Assembly: GCA_012861695.1 (NCBI GenBank) | Contig: JAAOOA010000372.1 | Span: 267,501 to 331,500 of the forward strand | Length of the DNA: 64,000 nucleotides | Direction of reading: 5' to 3' | From: Trematomus loennbergii | Lineage: Eukaryota; Chordata; Actinopteri; Perciformes; Nototheniidae | Shown: positions 25,281 through 36,956 of the stretch, one piece after another | How positions within the stretch are numbered: position 1 is the stretch's first letter | Layout of the letters: every line of letters begins with the position of its first letter | Made by a program: the position numbers and the translations under genes | The notes under the pieces: model-generated | What the model was told of the DNA's origin: nothing | Databases searched by the model: none | Seen by the model: only the letters and a program-made list of their open reading frames with translations

Positions 25281-26340
25281 TGCTCCCAATGACTGCACAT
25301 GGACGTTCCAAATAGGACGATACTCAAGATCATCCTGACCATAATAATAGCATCATATTCCAATATCAATTATCCATACAACTTGCTTAAAAATCATAAA
25401 TTGCTCTAAATCATTCAGGAATCAAAGATATTTATATTGCATCACAAAAAGGACGTATTTATATTCTAAGTGAACAGTACTTTTCTTTGAAAAAAATGTA
25501 AATATTATTATTATATTATATTATTATTATATTGTTGATACTTGAAGAAAATTAGGCTGATAATACTTCTTTACTTATTATTATTATTATTCTGAAATAT
25601 TATATTAGCCATTTTGCATAAGGAGTACTTACATTTTTGTACTTTAAGTATATTTTTAAGACCTTAGTATTTGTACTTTTATTAGTTAAAGAATCTGAGT
25701 ACTTCGAACACTGATTGTTCTGATTTTGCGTATGCAATAAAATCCTATATCCTCCCATCCCTATTCCCACAGCACTTTGACATTTCGGAGGGGTGTGCAC
25801 ACGCTCCTCTGCACCCTGTAGTTACCCATAACACCTTTCTCAGGTCTGAAGGGACCTTTAAGTCAATCCTCACAGAAGTTCAATATCATCCCCAGTCTAT
25901 ATAACACAAGCCCTCTCCAATGTAGTGAACCTAATGAAGCTTAAAGCTCAAAATATTGCATTGATACACAGATATATATTATTATTCCTCCTTTAGGACT
26001 GAGGTTGCTATCTGTGTGTTTACCAGCCGCTAAAGAGAGGGGAGAAAAGGGCCGGCTTGTTATTCCGAGGTGACTAAATGGAAGGCTTTACCTCTCATCG
26101 CCTCCTGCCATGTCTGAGTGCAGCTGGCAAAACTGAAGCCCTAAAGCAGTTTATTTCCAGCGGTGATCATTTATTACAAAAGCTGCTCCAGTATGAGAGC
26201 CTCAGATGCTCTGTGAGCGGACCACACACACTGTACAGCTCACAGGACAGACCCTCCTAGCCTCACTAGCTATCCTTTGTGTTCTGCAGCGGCACATTTA
26301 AGAAATCTCTTTGGGTCAGGATGCAGTGATGTACAGTGTA
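25281..26340. other. Gene-free interval with ATT-rich low complexity
   Basis: Low-complexity ATT/TTA tracts at 25500-25600. Nothing else recognised. Confidence 0.45.
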
Positions 26341-26520
26341 ACACACACACACACACACACACAGTTTTTCATCTCTGGGTGTTGGTGTTAATGGCACTGA
26401 GTCATACAGGCTCCCTGTTCTTAGCACTTTGAACGCCGTGCTAATGAATCACATGTGTGCGGGTGCGTTTGTGTGTGTAATGTAGAGCATGGGGGGCTGT
26501 GCTGCTCTGTGCAGTAGGTG

Positions 26521-26560
<40 letters not shown>

Positions 26561-26580
26561 TGTGTGGTGTGTGTGTGGTG

Positions 26581-26638
<58 letters not shown>

Positions 26639-26725
26639 TGTGGTGTGTGTGTGTGTGTGTGGCTGTAAAAGGTGGTGGTCTTTTTCTGATCCTTGGAGGT
26701 AACGTTTTTGCAAGGCTTCTGTACG

Positions 26726-26762
<37 letters not shown>
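26341..26762. repeat. Dinucleotide repeat cluster (CA)n, (TG)n, (CA)n
   Basis: (AC)n lies at 26341-26363. A (TG)n tract with GTGG interruptions spans about 26523-26661. A pure (AC)n lies at about 26728-26762. The last two are inverted relative to each other with about 66 bp between. The histidine/threonine- and cysteine/valine-rich open frames here are repeat artefacts. Confidence 0.95.
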
Positions 26763-26764
<2 letters not shown>

Positions 26765-27309
26765 CGGTGCCCTCCCATAGAGTTTCAGTCAGTGGTGCTG
26801 CTGGCATCACTTCACAGGCTGTACGGGGTCCTCGAGGTGCCTCAGTGGGGATGGTTGCCTGCAGGAATCACTCCTCTGTGCCGCTGGGATTTAAATGCCT
26901 CTTCCTGATTTAGCTTCTCCACATGCTGGTTATAAATAAAATGTTGGCGCCAGGAGACTATAAATTATATTTCACAGTAATTTAAAGCTGTGAATGGTTA
27001 TTTTTCATCTGGAGGCTACTTCACAGCCTTGTTAGCTTATTGATCTGTTCTGCACAAATTAGGGATGCACGATGATATCGGCACGTCAAAATGGCAACTG
27101 TTGCCACCGTAAACATGCGGAAGCAATAACATACGATGTTGACGGTGTCTCTTGAAGTAATTTTCCTTTGCCTCGTTAATGCGTGCATATTATAAAGCAT
27201 TGTATTTTATTTCTGCATATGCAAGTGAGCCATCAAAATAATTGTAGTCAATTCTATTCCTTTCACTCTAGAAAGCGATTTGGTCATCTACATCAAGGTT
27301 AAACAAATA
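26763..27309. other. Gene-free interval with a hAT-like fragment
   Basis: TTAGGGATGCACGATGATAT near 27060 resembles the start of a hAT-type element, but no matching right end was found. Nothing else recognised. Confidence 0.4.
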
Positions 27310-27951
27310 GAGAGGCGAAGTCCCGCCCATCTACTTCCGACCCATGGGACCTTATTTCGGAAAAATTATGTATTGAAGTCAATGGAGAGAGAAAGATTAT
27401 CTTTCGATCCCGTTTGAATTATGCCACGAATTACACATATGATGTTTGTCAATCTTAAATAATAATTTCCAGGTAAAAAAAGTCACAGTTTGTCGTAAAA
27501 CTGTTGAAATATAAGACTATGTAAAATACGCAACTAGAAAGACTACAAATCCCAGAGTCCCTGTCCCGCATGCTGGCTCTTACGGAACCGACTCACTCCC
27601 CTTGTGTGTATGTACAGCTCTCAACATGCCCAGACTTGGAGTGATTTTCACCTCTTTTAATACTTTTCGCCTCATTCTGAAAGAAAGAGGTGAAATGTGC
27701 CAACGTGACGGCCGTCTTGGTGTGTGGTGCCAGACGGGAGATGTAGTTCATTGAGCGGTTTCACAAAAAAAAAAGTGTTACTTCACATATTTTTTTTTTT
27801 AACTTGCAAAATTATCTTTTAAGATTGACAAACATCATATGTGTAATTCGTGGCACAATTCAAACGGGATTGAAAGATAATCTTTCTCTCGCCATTGACT
27901 TCAATACATACTTTTTCCGAAATAAGGTCTCACGGGAGGGACTTCGCCTCT
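27310..27951. mobile_element. Element with long (about 150-bp) inverted arms
   Basis: The left arm starts AGAGGCGAAGTCCC (about 27311) and runs to near 27470. The right arm is its reverse complement at about 27800-27951, ending GGGACTTCGCCTCTAT. The arms share long exact blocks, for example around ACACATATGATGTTTGTC and TGAAGTCAATGG, with only a few percent difference. The spacer between the arms is about 330 bp. The transcript of either strand could fold into a long hairpin. No target duplication is obvious. Confidence 0.85.
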
Positions 27952-30130
27952 ATATGTGCATATTAGTTTAACAGCATCAGCAATTGGGCAAAGAAAAAGG
28001 GGGAAATATTGTCATATCTGTATAAATCCAATAACTTGAAATTCCTTGAAAAACCTCTACAATTCTACTAAAACATTAAGGTTTATTAATCAACCTGTCC
28101 ATATTTAATCATAACAAAGCAGCACATCTTCAACCTCTAATAAAACATTAAAGGTTTATTATGCATATTCCTACAAATACAACTTCTGGTTAGTGCCATT
28201 TGAAAAGCACATTCCGGCATCACTTTGATAAACATCCTTTTCCATTTTTGACATACATATTTATTATACTCTAGACCAGGGCTTCTCAAACTCCGGACCG
28301 AACTGCAAATCAATCCGGACCGAACCCTGTGTCCCATTATAAAAATGTTGAATAAAAGACAACAAAACATTATTTTCAAAAGGCAAGTAATGCAGAAAAT
28401 GTCTATTGTGAGTTTTTGTGACAAAGTAAATAAGAAGACAACTTACTTTATGAATCCCCAACTTTGACTTACTTTTATCACTCATATTACTCATGAACAT
28501 GCACGAACAGAACCACATGCAGGATAGGAGAGGGTGAGTGAAGGGTTAGCCAGTTTGGGGGTCGTGCCCTAGCTCATGGAGGTGGGACACTCGGTTCCCA
28601 GGCCAAATCCATACAGACTGAGCAACTGCCGTCCCAAATACAGTTTGAAAAGAAAAAACACGACCAGTATAGCCTAAAACGTTCAAATAACATTGCATTA
28701 AAGTCATTTCATTTCGGTGGCGTTTTTTTTTATAGATAGATATTTCCAATAAGTGCTACAAAGCATAAAGATACAAACTGAGAACAACAAGAAAAGTGCT
28801 GATTCACTTCAAATGAGTGAAACCTTGTAAGTGCTGGTGCATCAGTTTGACTGGCAACTGCTTAATAGTTCTCAGAACCACTAGTTGGTATTAGTGCTTA
28901 CTAATTACTAGTAGTACCCTAGCTTGGCTACTTCCGTCCCCCAAATCTTGCCTTGCAGGTTGTAGTGGTTCCTCCAGAGTCCCGGGGTGTTTCTCAATGT
29001 CGAGTAAAGCTGCTCCAGAGCCACTATTTCAAGCTTACTACGTCATCCAGTGCCGCCGAAGAACTGTTCCAATGTCCAGCATACTTGGAATTCTACCGAG
29101 CCCGGCGTAGCGAGAAATTTCGAGGCTGCACTCCGCGGTGTTAAAATCCCCACAATGCTTTGCTTTTAGCTAAGAGAGTGCTTGTGTCCTCTGAGCAACC
29201 TTGGCGTGTGAAGGCTGTTTGCATTACTCATGTTATCTTTTTATTCATGGTGTCTCGATTAGCAGGTTCTGTATTGTGTTTGCATATTGCACAATTATAA
29301 GCTATGCAATCTGGTTTGTTTGGTAGCGCCAGGAAGCTGGAGTTCTTACCTAGCAACAGTACATTGTTTCCTTAGAAAAGCATTGACCAAAGTGACTAAC
29401 CTGTTCTGCAGTTGAATCAGTTCAAAAAGATTAGTTTGTCATTTCATATTTGTCAGTAAAGCAAACATGGCACCCAGTTCAATCTGCAGACTCCTCCACA
29501 CTTCAGAAATATAAAACACCTTCATACATCATGTAGGATAAAAGGAATTGTCCATGTTCACCTGTGGAGCCTCTCCTTGATGACTAAGCTGAGCATGCTT
29601 CCCTAGCAGGATTGTTCACTCTGCATTGTGCGGCACGAGCCTTTCATGTCTCACTTTCATGTTCTCCATAACATTTCTTCTCTTTGAGTCATCTCTCCGG
29701 CTGCGTTTCCTCTGCACTGATTGCTTATCTTCTGATGGGACTACAACTCTCTAATCAGGCTCTCCTCAGCAGAAGTCAGAAGATCCACATTTTCCTTTGC
29801 TTCCTGTTTCTGCTTTTTCTATCCTTCCTCTTTGAGAAGATCCACACATGAAAGGCGTTGTGGAGGGACTGCTTCCTGCAGACAGGGCTGAACAAAACAA
29901 AACAAATGTGGTGTGCTATAAAAAGATGGCCACACAAAGTGACTGCATGTCACTCTGAACTGTTGCGTTCTGCACTCACCCGTGCCTTCTCCTTTTCTAT
30001 TTACGGTAACAGTGACCGGGGCCTGATTACACAACACTGCACTCATTGAGTTTATTTATAACAGTCCTGGAAACATTATGGCAATACGCAGATGGAACAC
30101 AATGCCTTTTGAATTGCTATGGCATGTCAA
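27952..30130. other. Gene-free interval with one partial repeat
   Basis: About 28983-29160 is a partial copy of the element at 44683-45070: GGGTGTTTCTCAATGTCGAG, then GCTGCTCCAGAGCCACTATT and GGAATTCTACCGAGCCCGG. Its right half is missing. I see no exon in the rest. Confidence 0.5.
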
Positions 30131-31339
30131 AGAGGCCCTACTCTGCTTTTTGAGGTTTGGTATAATCCCCTTTGAACCTGAACATCAGCAGGAGAGGACT
30201 CTTTAAAGTAGAGACACTACATACTGATTTGAACCTGAACATCAGCAGGAGAGGACTCTTTAAAGTAGAGACACTACATACTGATATACACCTGAACATC
30301 AGCAGGAGAGGACTCTTTAAAGTAGAGACACTACATACTGATATACACCTGAACATCAGCAGGAGAGGACTCTTTAAAGTAGAGACACTACATACTGATA
30401 TACACCTGAACATCAGCAGGAGAGGACTCTTTAAAGTAGAGACACTACATACTGATTGAACCTGAACATCAGCAGGAGAGGACTCTTTAAAGTAGAGACA
30501 CTACATACTGATATGAACCTGAACATTAGCAGGAGAGGACTCTTTAAAGTAGAGACACTACATACTGATATACACCTGAACATCAGCAGGAGAGGACTCT
30601 TTAAAGTAGAGACACTACATACTGATATGAACCTGAACATTAGCAGGAGAGGACTCTTTAAAGTAGAGACACTACATACTGATTGAACCTGAACAACAGC
30701 AGGAGAGGACTCTTTAAAGTAGAGACACTACATACTGATATGAACCTGAACATTAGCAGGAGAGGACTCTTTAAAGTAGAGACACTACATACTGATATGA
30801 ACCTGAACATCAGCAGGAGAGGACTCTTTAAAGTAGAGACACTACATACTGATATACACCTGAACATCAGCAGGAGAGGACTCTTTAAAGTAGAGACACT
30901 ACATACTGATATACTGAACATCAGCAGGAGAGGACTCTTTAAAGTAGAGACACTACATACTGATATACACCTGAACATCAGCAGGAGAGGACTCTTTAAA
31001 GTAGAGACACTACATACTGATATACACCTGAACATCAGCAGGAGAGGACTCTTTAAAGTAGAGACACTACATACTGATATAGACCTGAACAACAGCAGGA
31101 GAGGACTCTTTAAAGTAGAGACACTACATACTGATATACACCTGAACATCAGCAGGAGAGGACTCTTTAAAGTAGAGACACTACATACTGATATACACCT
31201 GAACATCAGCAGGAGAGGACTCTTTAAAGTAGAGACACTACATACTGATATAGACCTGAACAACAGCAGGAGAGGACTCTTTAAAGTAGAGACACTACAT
31301 ACTGATATACACCTGAACATCAGCATAACAGGGCCTCTT
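30131..31339 (+). mobile_element. Family C element almost wholly replaced by its amplified tail
   Basis: The left end AGAGGCCCTACTCTGC (after TCAA at 30127-30130) and right end GCATAACAGGGCCTCT (before TTTTAA) are inverted copies. Between them only about 40 bp of non-repetitive sequence remain before the 57-bp array begins. The final partial repeat unit runs directly into the right terminus, so the array and the element share an end. The TTAA target site is intact on the right and reads TCAA on the left. Confidence 0.7.
30172..31325 (+). repeat. 57-bp minisatellite, about 20 copies
   Basis: The unit contains TGAACATCAGCAGGAGAGG, ACTCTTTAAAGTAGAGACAC and TACATACTGATATACACC. Variants replace ATACACC by ATGAACC or ATAGACC and CATCAGC by CATTAGC or CAACAGC. 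Two units lack a few bases (at 30455 and 30909). Because 57 is divisible by three, open frames persist on both strands as 19-residue peptide repeats. A single related copy exists in the element at 15572-15990 and two copies at 23440-23548. Confidence 0.95.
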
Positions 31340-31343
31340 TTAA

Positions 31344-32686
31344 CAGACCACTTTTTTTTTTAATTGTATACATCTGTATTTTAAGAAATAAAACCTGAGC
31401 CTGCAGAAGCTTTCACAATAAACTTCTGAGAAACTGTACCCGAAGCTTCCTGTTCCCTACTGAGAAAAGTTTGGGCCAAAGCAAGAAGTGTGTTGCAAAC
31501 ATTTTAAAGGAAGTATGTGTGTGTTTTTATGAGAAACACACACATACTTCCGAGTCAGAGGAGCCAGAGCTCCCTCATGGAGCTGGGATGTGTCCGGGCT
31601 TGTTCTCAGCCGGTCTGTAAATGATTAGCAGGAAGTGGAGTTACATCCCAGACTGCAGGGCTTCAACGCTCCCACACATCAGCGTCTCACACACACTGAC
31701 AATCAGACATATTATCATAGCTGAGGCTTTTTGTTTAAATACAGATATCCTGCAATGTCAGACTTTCAGTCTTTGTTGTATTTTGGCGCCTATAAGCCTA
31801 GTTTATATTTCTGTGCACACTGAAGACAGTAGCATTATTGTGCCATGTCTGCAGACCCAAACAACAACAATCAGTTGCATATGCATGGGTGTGCCTCAGC
31901 TTTGTGTGTACTTCTTAATAAATAACCCTTGTAGGTGATGTCACTTTTGGGAACTACCCAGCAGAGGAAGAGGAAGTGTAGAAGAGGAGTCATTGAAACT
32001 CACTAAACCAACAGCTGCATGCTTTACAACCATGGATGTGTAGTATGGCCGCCATACGCAGTGTAGCCATGCTTCAGAATAGTCTCGACATGACGGTGAT
32101 TAAACCCCAGTGGGCAAAACAATATTTTCTCTATCAACCATTATTATATCTCAATAATGCACCTCAAACCACAATGCAAAAAATGACATAGTATACTATT
32201 TGCCAAAAAAACACATACGTTTTCAATTTCAGGAATAAACAACATAGTACGCTGAGTGGAAACACGCCATGCTACATACATATGTCGAAAATGTCAGGAA
32301 AAAATAATAATATAGAATGTCGAAATTTAAAGAAAAGGGACAAGTTTATAGTTGGTCATGTAGTATGTTGAAAATATCAGAAAGAATGTCTTAAATTTAA
32401 GAAAAATACCACATAGTATAGTTTGTCCAAAATATGCATAAAAACGTCCTACAGTATACCTCAAAATGCAAATATGCTCCACAATGACTCTTTTCATTCA
32501 GAACCTTTGATCCATGGAGGTTTTGAAATCTGTAATATATACAAAATAACTCAATGGTTTTCTGGCCCATTGTCCTTTATTCTCTGCTTATTCATTTGGT
32601 TGGTTTTATCTGGTACACAAGATGCTATTTGCATTGTTATTATTTTGGTCATCTCAAACAAGTGTGTTCTTTCCCAGACTTAGTGG
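31344..32686. other. Gene-free interval
   Basis: No exon recognised. An inverted pair GTATGTGTGTGTTTTTATG and ACACACACATACTTCC at 31511-31550 could form a small hairpin. Confidence 0.4.
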
Positions 32687-33898
32687 TGTAGAAGTGCATC
32701 CTATCCCCTACGCACTGTAGAAGTGCATCCTATCCCCTACGCACTGTAGAAGTGCATCCTATCCCCTACGCACTGTAGCAGTGCATCCTATCCCCTACGC
32801 ACTAGCAGTGCATCCTATCCCCTACGCACTGTAGAAGTGCATCCTATCCCCTACGCACTGTAGCAGTGCATCCTATCCCCTACGCACTGTAGAAGTGCAT
32901 CCTATCCCCTACGTACTGTAGAAGTGCATCCTATCCCCTACGCACTGTAGAAGTGCATCCTATCCCCTATGCACTGTAGCAGTGCATCCTATCCCCTACG
33001 CACTGTAGCAGTGCATCCTAACCCCTACGCACTGTAGCAGTGCATCCTATCCCCTACGCACTGTAGAAGTGCATCCTATCCCCTACGTACTGTAGAAGTG
33101 CATCCTATCCCCTACGCACTGTAGCAGTGCATCCTATCCCCTACGCACTGTAGCAGTGCATCCTAACCCCTACGCACTGTAGCAGTGCATCCTATCCCCT
33201 ACGCACTGTAGCAGTGCATCCTATCCCCTACGCACTGTAGCAGTGCATCCTATCCCCTACGCACTGTAGAAGTGCATCCTATCCCCTACGCACTGTAGAA
33301 GTGCATCCTAACCCCTACGCACTGTAGCAGTGCATCCTATCCCCTACGCACTGTAGCAGTGCATCCTATCCCCTACGCACTGTAGCAGTGCATCCTATCC
33401 CCTACGCACTGTAGCAGTGCATCCTATCCCCTACGCACTGTAGAAGTGCATCCTATCCCCTACGCACTGTAGAAGTGCATCCTAACCCCTACGCACTGTA
33501 GCAGTGCATCCTATCCCCTAGCACTGTAGCAGTGCATCCTATCCCCGGCACTGTAGCAGTGCATCCTATCCCCTACGCACTGTAGCAGTGCATCCTATCC
33601 CCTACGCACTGTAGCAGTGCATCCTATCCCCTACGCACTGTAGCAGTGCATCCTATCCCCTACGCACTGTAGAAGTGCATCCTATCCCCTACGCACTGTA
33701 GCAGTGCATCCTATCCCTACGCACTGTAGCAGTGCATCCTATCCCCTACGCACTGTAGCAGTGCATCCTATCCCCTACGCACTGTAGCAGTGCATCCTAT
33801 CCCCTACGCACTGTAGCAGTGCATCCTATCCCCTACGCACTGTAGCAGTGCATCCTATCCCCTACGCACTGTAGCAGTGCATCCTATCCCCTACGCAC
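32687..33898 (+). repeat. 29-bp minisatellite, about 41 copies
   Basis: The unit reads GTAGMAGTGCATCC followed by TATCCCCTACGCACT; M is A or C. Copies are nearly identical, with variants TAACCCC, CTACGTACT, CTATGCACT and a few short units (32799-32806, 33520-33550, 33715). The array ends 115 bp before the splice acceptor of the first gng12 coding exon, so it is intronic if the 5' untranslated exon lies further left. High unit homogeneity suggests ongoing length change. Confidence 0.95.
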
Positions 33899-34025
33899 CC
33901 CGGAGTTGTAAAAAAAGCACAAAACTTCAGCGTATTTCTGAATCCGTGTTAAAGCCTCAATGAATCTGCCGTATACCAATGTGTTAAAGCTTTTCTTTAT
34001 GGTCCTTCCTCAGTGGGTTCCCAGG

Positions 34026-34980
34026 ATGTCTTCGAAGGCGCACAGCTCCAACAGCATCGCCCACGCCCGGCGGACGGTGCAGCAGCTGAGGATAGAGGCG
34101 AGCATCGAGAGGATAAAGGTGCAGCCATCTCCCTATTCTAAAGTCACTTCAGCTCTTTTCTGTCATTTCCTCCCTTCTTGCATATCTAACTACTATGCTA
34201 AATGCTACTTGTGATGTTATAGAGTTCGTTCAAATATCACTCACTTTCAAACAAATAATATCCAAATAATGACCACAAAGGAACGATGAACATTTCTTAA
34301 AAAGAATGAACCATGTGGCAGATGTAGGGAAGGTCTTGGTTCTAATTGGCTGTCCCTGCTCTGAGCATTTTGGTATATATCGCATAAAATAAGATCTGTA
34401 GCAAACACATCTTAGCACGTTTTGTTCAGCAGGATAATCTCCACATATTAACACCACTTTGGGATTTTTGAAGTATAAAATGCGAACTCCAGAAGTAAAA
34501 AGCAAACTTTAGGCTATAAAGGAAGTGCATCACGGTCACATGACTTCACTTAACGTCACCACCGCTAAGCTAATCGCTGCTAATGCCTGATGACATTTAG
34601 TCGTTATTTACTCCCTTTTCAAGACATAGAATCTATTGACATCGACCAGTACAATATTGACTGACAAGTTTTATCTTATATAACAAACGTTAAGATCTGG
34701 CAAGCTTGAGTTAACCACAGACCATCCAAAAAACCCTTGACTTTGAGAGAGGGAACCAGAAGCGCTAAAATGCTAACTCAGTTCCAGGTTTTAGGACTCA
34801 TTCCGCACCACTCTTCTTGGTTGGGTTCTTAACTCTTTCTCCCTGTGTTTGTGCAGGTCTCCAAGGCCTCTGCAGACCTCATGAACTACTGCAGTGAACA
34901 TGCCAGAAACGACCCCTCCTCATGGGCATCCCCACCTCAGACAATCCCTTCAAGGACAAAAAACCTGCACTATATTGTAG
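34026..34980 (+). CDS. gng12: G-protein gamma subunit 12, two coding exons, frame broken by two 1-base gaps
   Basis: Encodes the small gamma subunit that pairs with G-beta at the plasma membrane in heterotrimeric G-protein signalling. Exon 34026-34118 starts MSSKAHSSNSIAHARRTVQQ and continues LRIEASIERIK; the acceptor TTCCTCAG precedes 34014 and the donor is AAG|GTGCAG. The intron is phase 0. Exon 34857-34980 follows TTTGTGCAG and reads VSKASADLMNYCSEHARNDP. The Gng12 identity comes from the RRTVQQLRIEASIERIKVSK core and the neighbouring gadd45a. The coding length is 217 nt; the family length of 72 residues plus stop needs 219. One base is short at the C run near 34913-34916 and one at the A6/CC run near 34958-34965. 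Allowing for those, the C-terminus is the expected NPFKDKK stretch and a CaaX prenylation box ending at TAG 34978-34980. The 5' untranslated exon was not identified. Confidence 0.9.
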
Positions 34981-36366
34981 TGGATGCCACTTAGCCTTTA
35001 TGTGTTTTATTGTGCTTATTAATGTCGCTGTACTCTTTTGTTGGGATAAGTGCGGTATCATTACGTTCACATCTTCTCTGAGCAGGTGTGAGCTCCACTA
35101 ACTGGGAGACTTTGCTGCATAAGTTAGCGTCCTCCTCAGTGATGCGTTTGATTCTTCTTAATGTGTGTAAACATGTCTCCTATTCATTCCACAGTGACTG
35201 TTTCTGTCTCTCTGATTTGCCTTAATGCATTCATACAGCCAAAGCTTCCCTTCAGAATCTTAAATACTTTTTAATTTAAGGCGACACACAAACATTTCTC
35301 ATGCTCTTGTCAATTTTTGATAGTTTTTCTCTATCATGTATCTTTTTAAAACATTCAAAATACACATTAAGATCATTATTTTACCCTTTCTGAGTATGTG
35401 GATTCCTCCTAAATTCACCCAAAGTTAGCATTTGATAACGTCATTATTTTGGCATATTCTACATACACTTTCCGAACAACTTATAATACAAAATACAATT
35501 GTCTTATTGTATGTGAATATTTGAGGAAGTCTCATACTGATATATTATTTTTCTAGATATTACCTGCAAAGGCCAAAACCACTGTGTCCCCCCCCTGCCT
35601 GAAAAGCCTGCTAGCATTCCAACACATTGTAAGTGATAAGCTAATAGGCCATCTCTAAGCGGTTGACCAATCATTCATAGCCTGATTTATATCAAATGTT
35701 ATTCCTAAAAGCGTTGTTAAAAACATTTTTTTTAATACAAAGAGAAATCCAAAACTCCCAGTAAAGAATCTTGAATTTTGAATGGCTGGCTTTATCAAAG
35801 GCTATTTGCATATTTCACATATCATTTCAAAACAATCCACCTGTAGTGTCTCGCCTTAAATGAATAATAATGGTTCAGACTTCCCATCAGTGTTTTAGGA
35901 TGATGTGCAGTTTAGCCGTTATTCAAATGTTACCATGAAGTATCTTTGATTAATGACAGTGCTAGTAACACTCAGTATTCTGCATCCTGGCTCTGACTGG
36001 TCACGATAATCCACATGCTGTTTAACCCCCCATGTTCCTAACAGTTGCAGTATGCACCATGATACAGTGTTGTCTTAAACTGAGTTAATGACCATTCTGA
36101 GACATTCATTCCATATCAACATCTTCAATCCAAGAACATCTGCTCAGATTCAAGCCATTGGGATGATATGACTGTGTTGTCAGCTGCACAATATGGAGTG
36201 AATGAAGCACAATGAAAAAGCTTGCGCACATTCTTTATAATTTGTAATGAAGACCCCCGAGAACCAAGCCAAACCAATGGTACTGCATTTAAAAAAACGA
36301 GTGGTGCAGTAATGAGAACTAAAACCTGGAAATGAGTTAGCATGGTGATGCGCAGTCATACCATAG
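34981..36366. other. gng12 3' flank and repeat fragments, no exon
   Basis: The proximal part is probably gng12 3' untranslated sequence; its end is not evident. A family C fragment lies at about 35560-35690 (CTGCAAAGGCC, C-run, GCCTGAAAAGCC, CCAACACATTGTAAGTG). From about 36180 the dispersed repeat shared with 7930-8660 begins. Related sequence inside the gng12 intron (about 34425-34530) matches 62700-62780 around TTTTGTTCAGCAGGATAATC. Confidence 0.45.
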
Positions 36367-36956
36367 CAACCCAGTCTCACGGCATTTCGTGTTATAGTCA
36401 CGAAATTAATCTATTGATTCGTGTTCACCAACACGATTTCCCCATTATTTTCGTGTCACACAGAACGATTTTAAAAGCAATGTAAATAATAACAAATTAG
36501 AAGGAAAAAAAGATTTAAAAAAATACAGATTTCAGTATTCTGACACAGAACGATTTTAGAAGCAATGTATTTCTATTGGTAGTATGTTTCGTGCCTGCAC
36601 CAAATAATAACAAATTAGAAGGAAAAAAAGATTTAAAAAATACAGATTTCAGTATTCTGAGGCTCTGAGCCATTTCTTTTCCTCGCGGACGGCAAAAAAA
36701 GTCCGACATTATACAATTTAAAATAAAAACAATAATCGTGGCTTGATATTGAGTAAGAAAATGTTTTTATGAACCACACAGCTTCTGGTCTTCCAAGACC
36801 CGACCGGACAAAAGACGTGGTGCAGGCACGAAACATACTACCAATAGAAATACATTGCTTTTGGGAAAAAAAATGGGAAAATGGTGTTGGTGAACACGAA
36901 TCAATAGATTACATTTATTTCGTGACTATTACACGAAATGCCGTTAGACTGGGTTG
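36367..36956. mobile_element. 590-bp element with about 75-bp inverted termini
   Basis: The left end CAACCCAGTCTCACGGCATT and the right end AATGCCGTTAGACTGGGTTG are inverted. The similarity runs inward through ATTTCGTG, AATCTATTGATTCGTG and TGTTCACCAACACGATTT for roughly 75-90 bases. Flanks ACCATAG and ACCATTG form an imperfect 7-bp direct repeat. Inside, a segment of about 90-110 bp (ACAGAACGATTTTA to TTTCAGTATTCTG) is tandemly duplicated at about 36460-36660. The element interrupts the dispersed repeat that resumes near 37140. Confidence 0.8.

Noticed and set aside
24920..25369. 149-residue minus-strand open frame
   Set aside because: Lies mostly in and across the right end of an inverted-repeat transposon; no domain recognised.
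26421..26913. Cysteine/valine and histidine/threonine repeat proteins
   Set aside because: Translations of TG/CA dinucleotide repeats.
30138..31363. Open frames of up to 226 codons on both strands
   Set aside because: Result of a 57-bp (19-codon) tandem unit; single copies of the unit lie in dispersed transposon tails.
32687..33898. CRISPR-like appearance of the regularly repeated 29-bp unit
   Set aside because: Units are head to tail with no unique spacers, and the DNA is vertebrate; it is a minisatellite.
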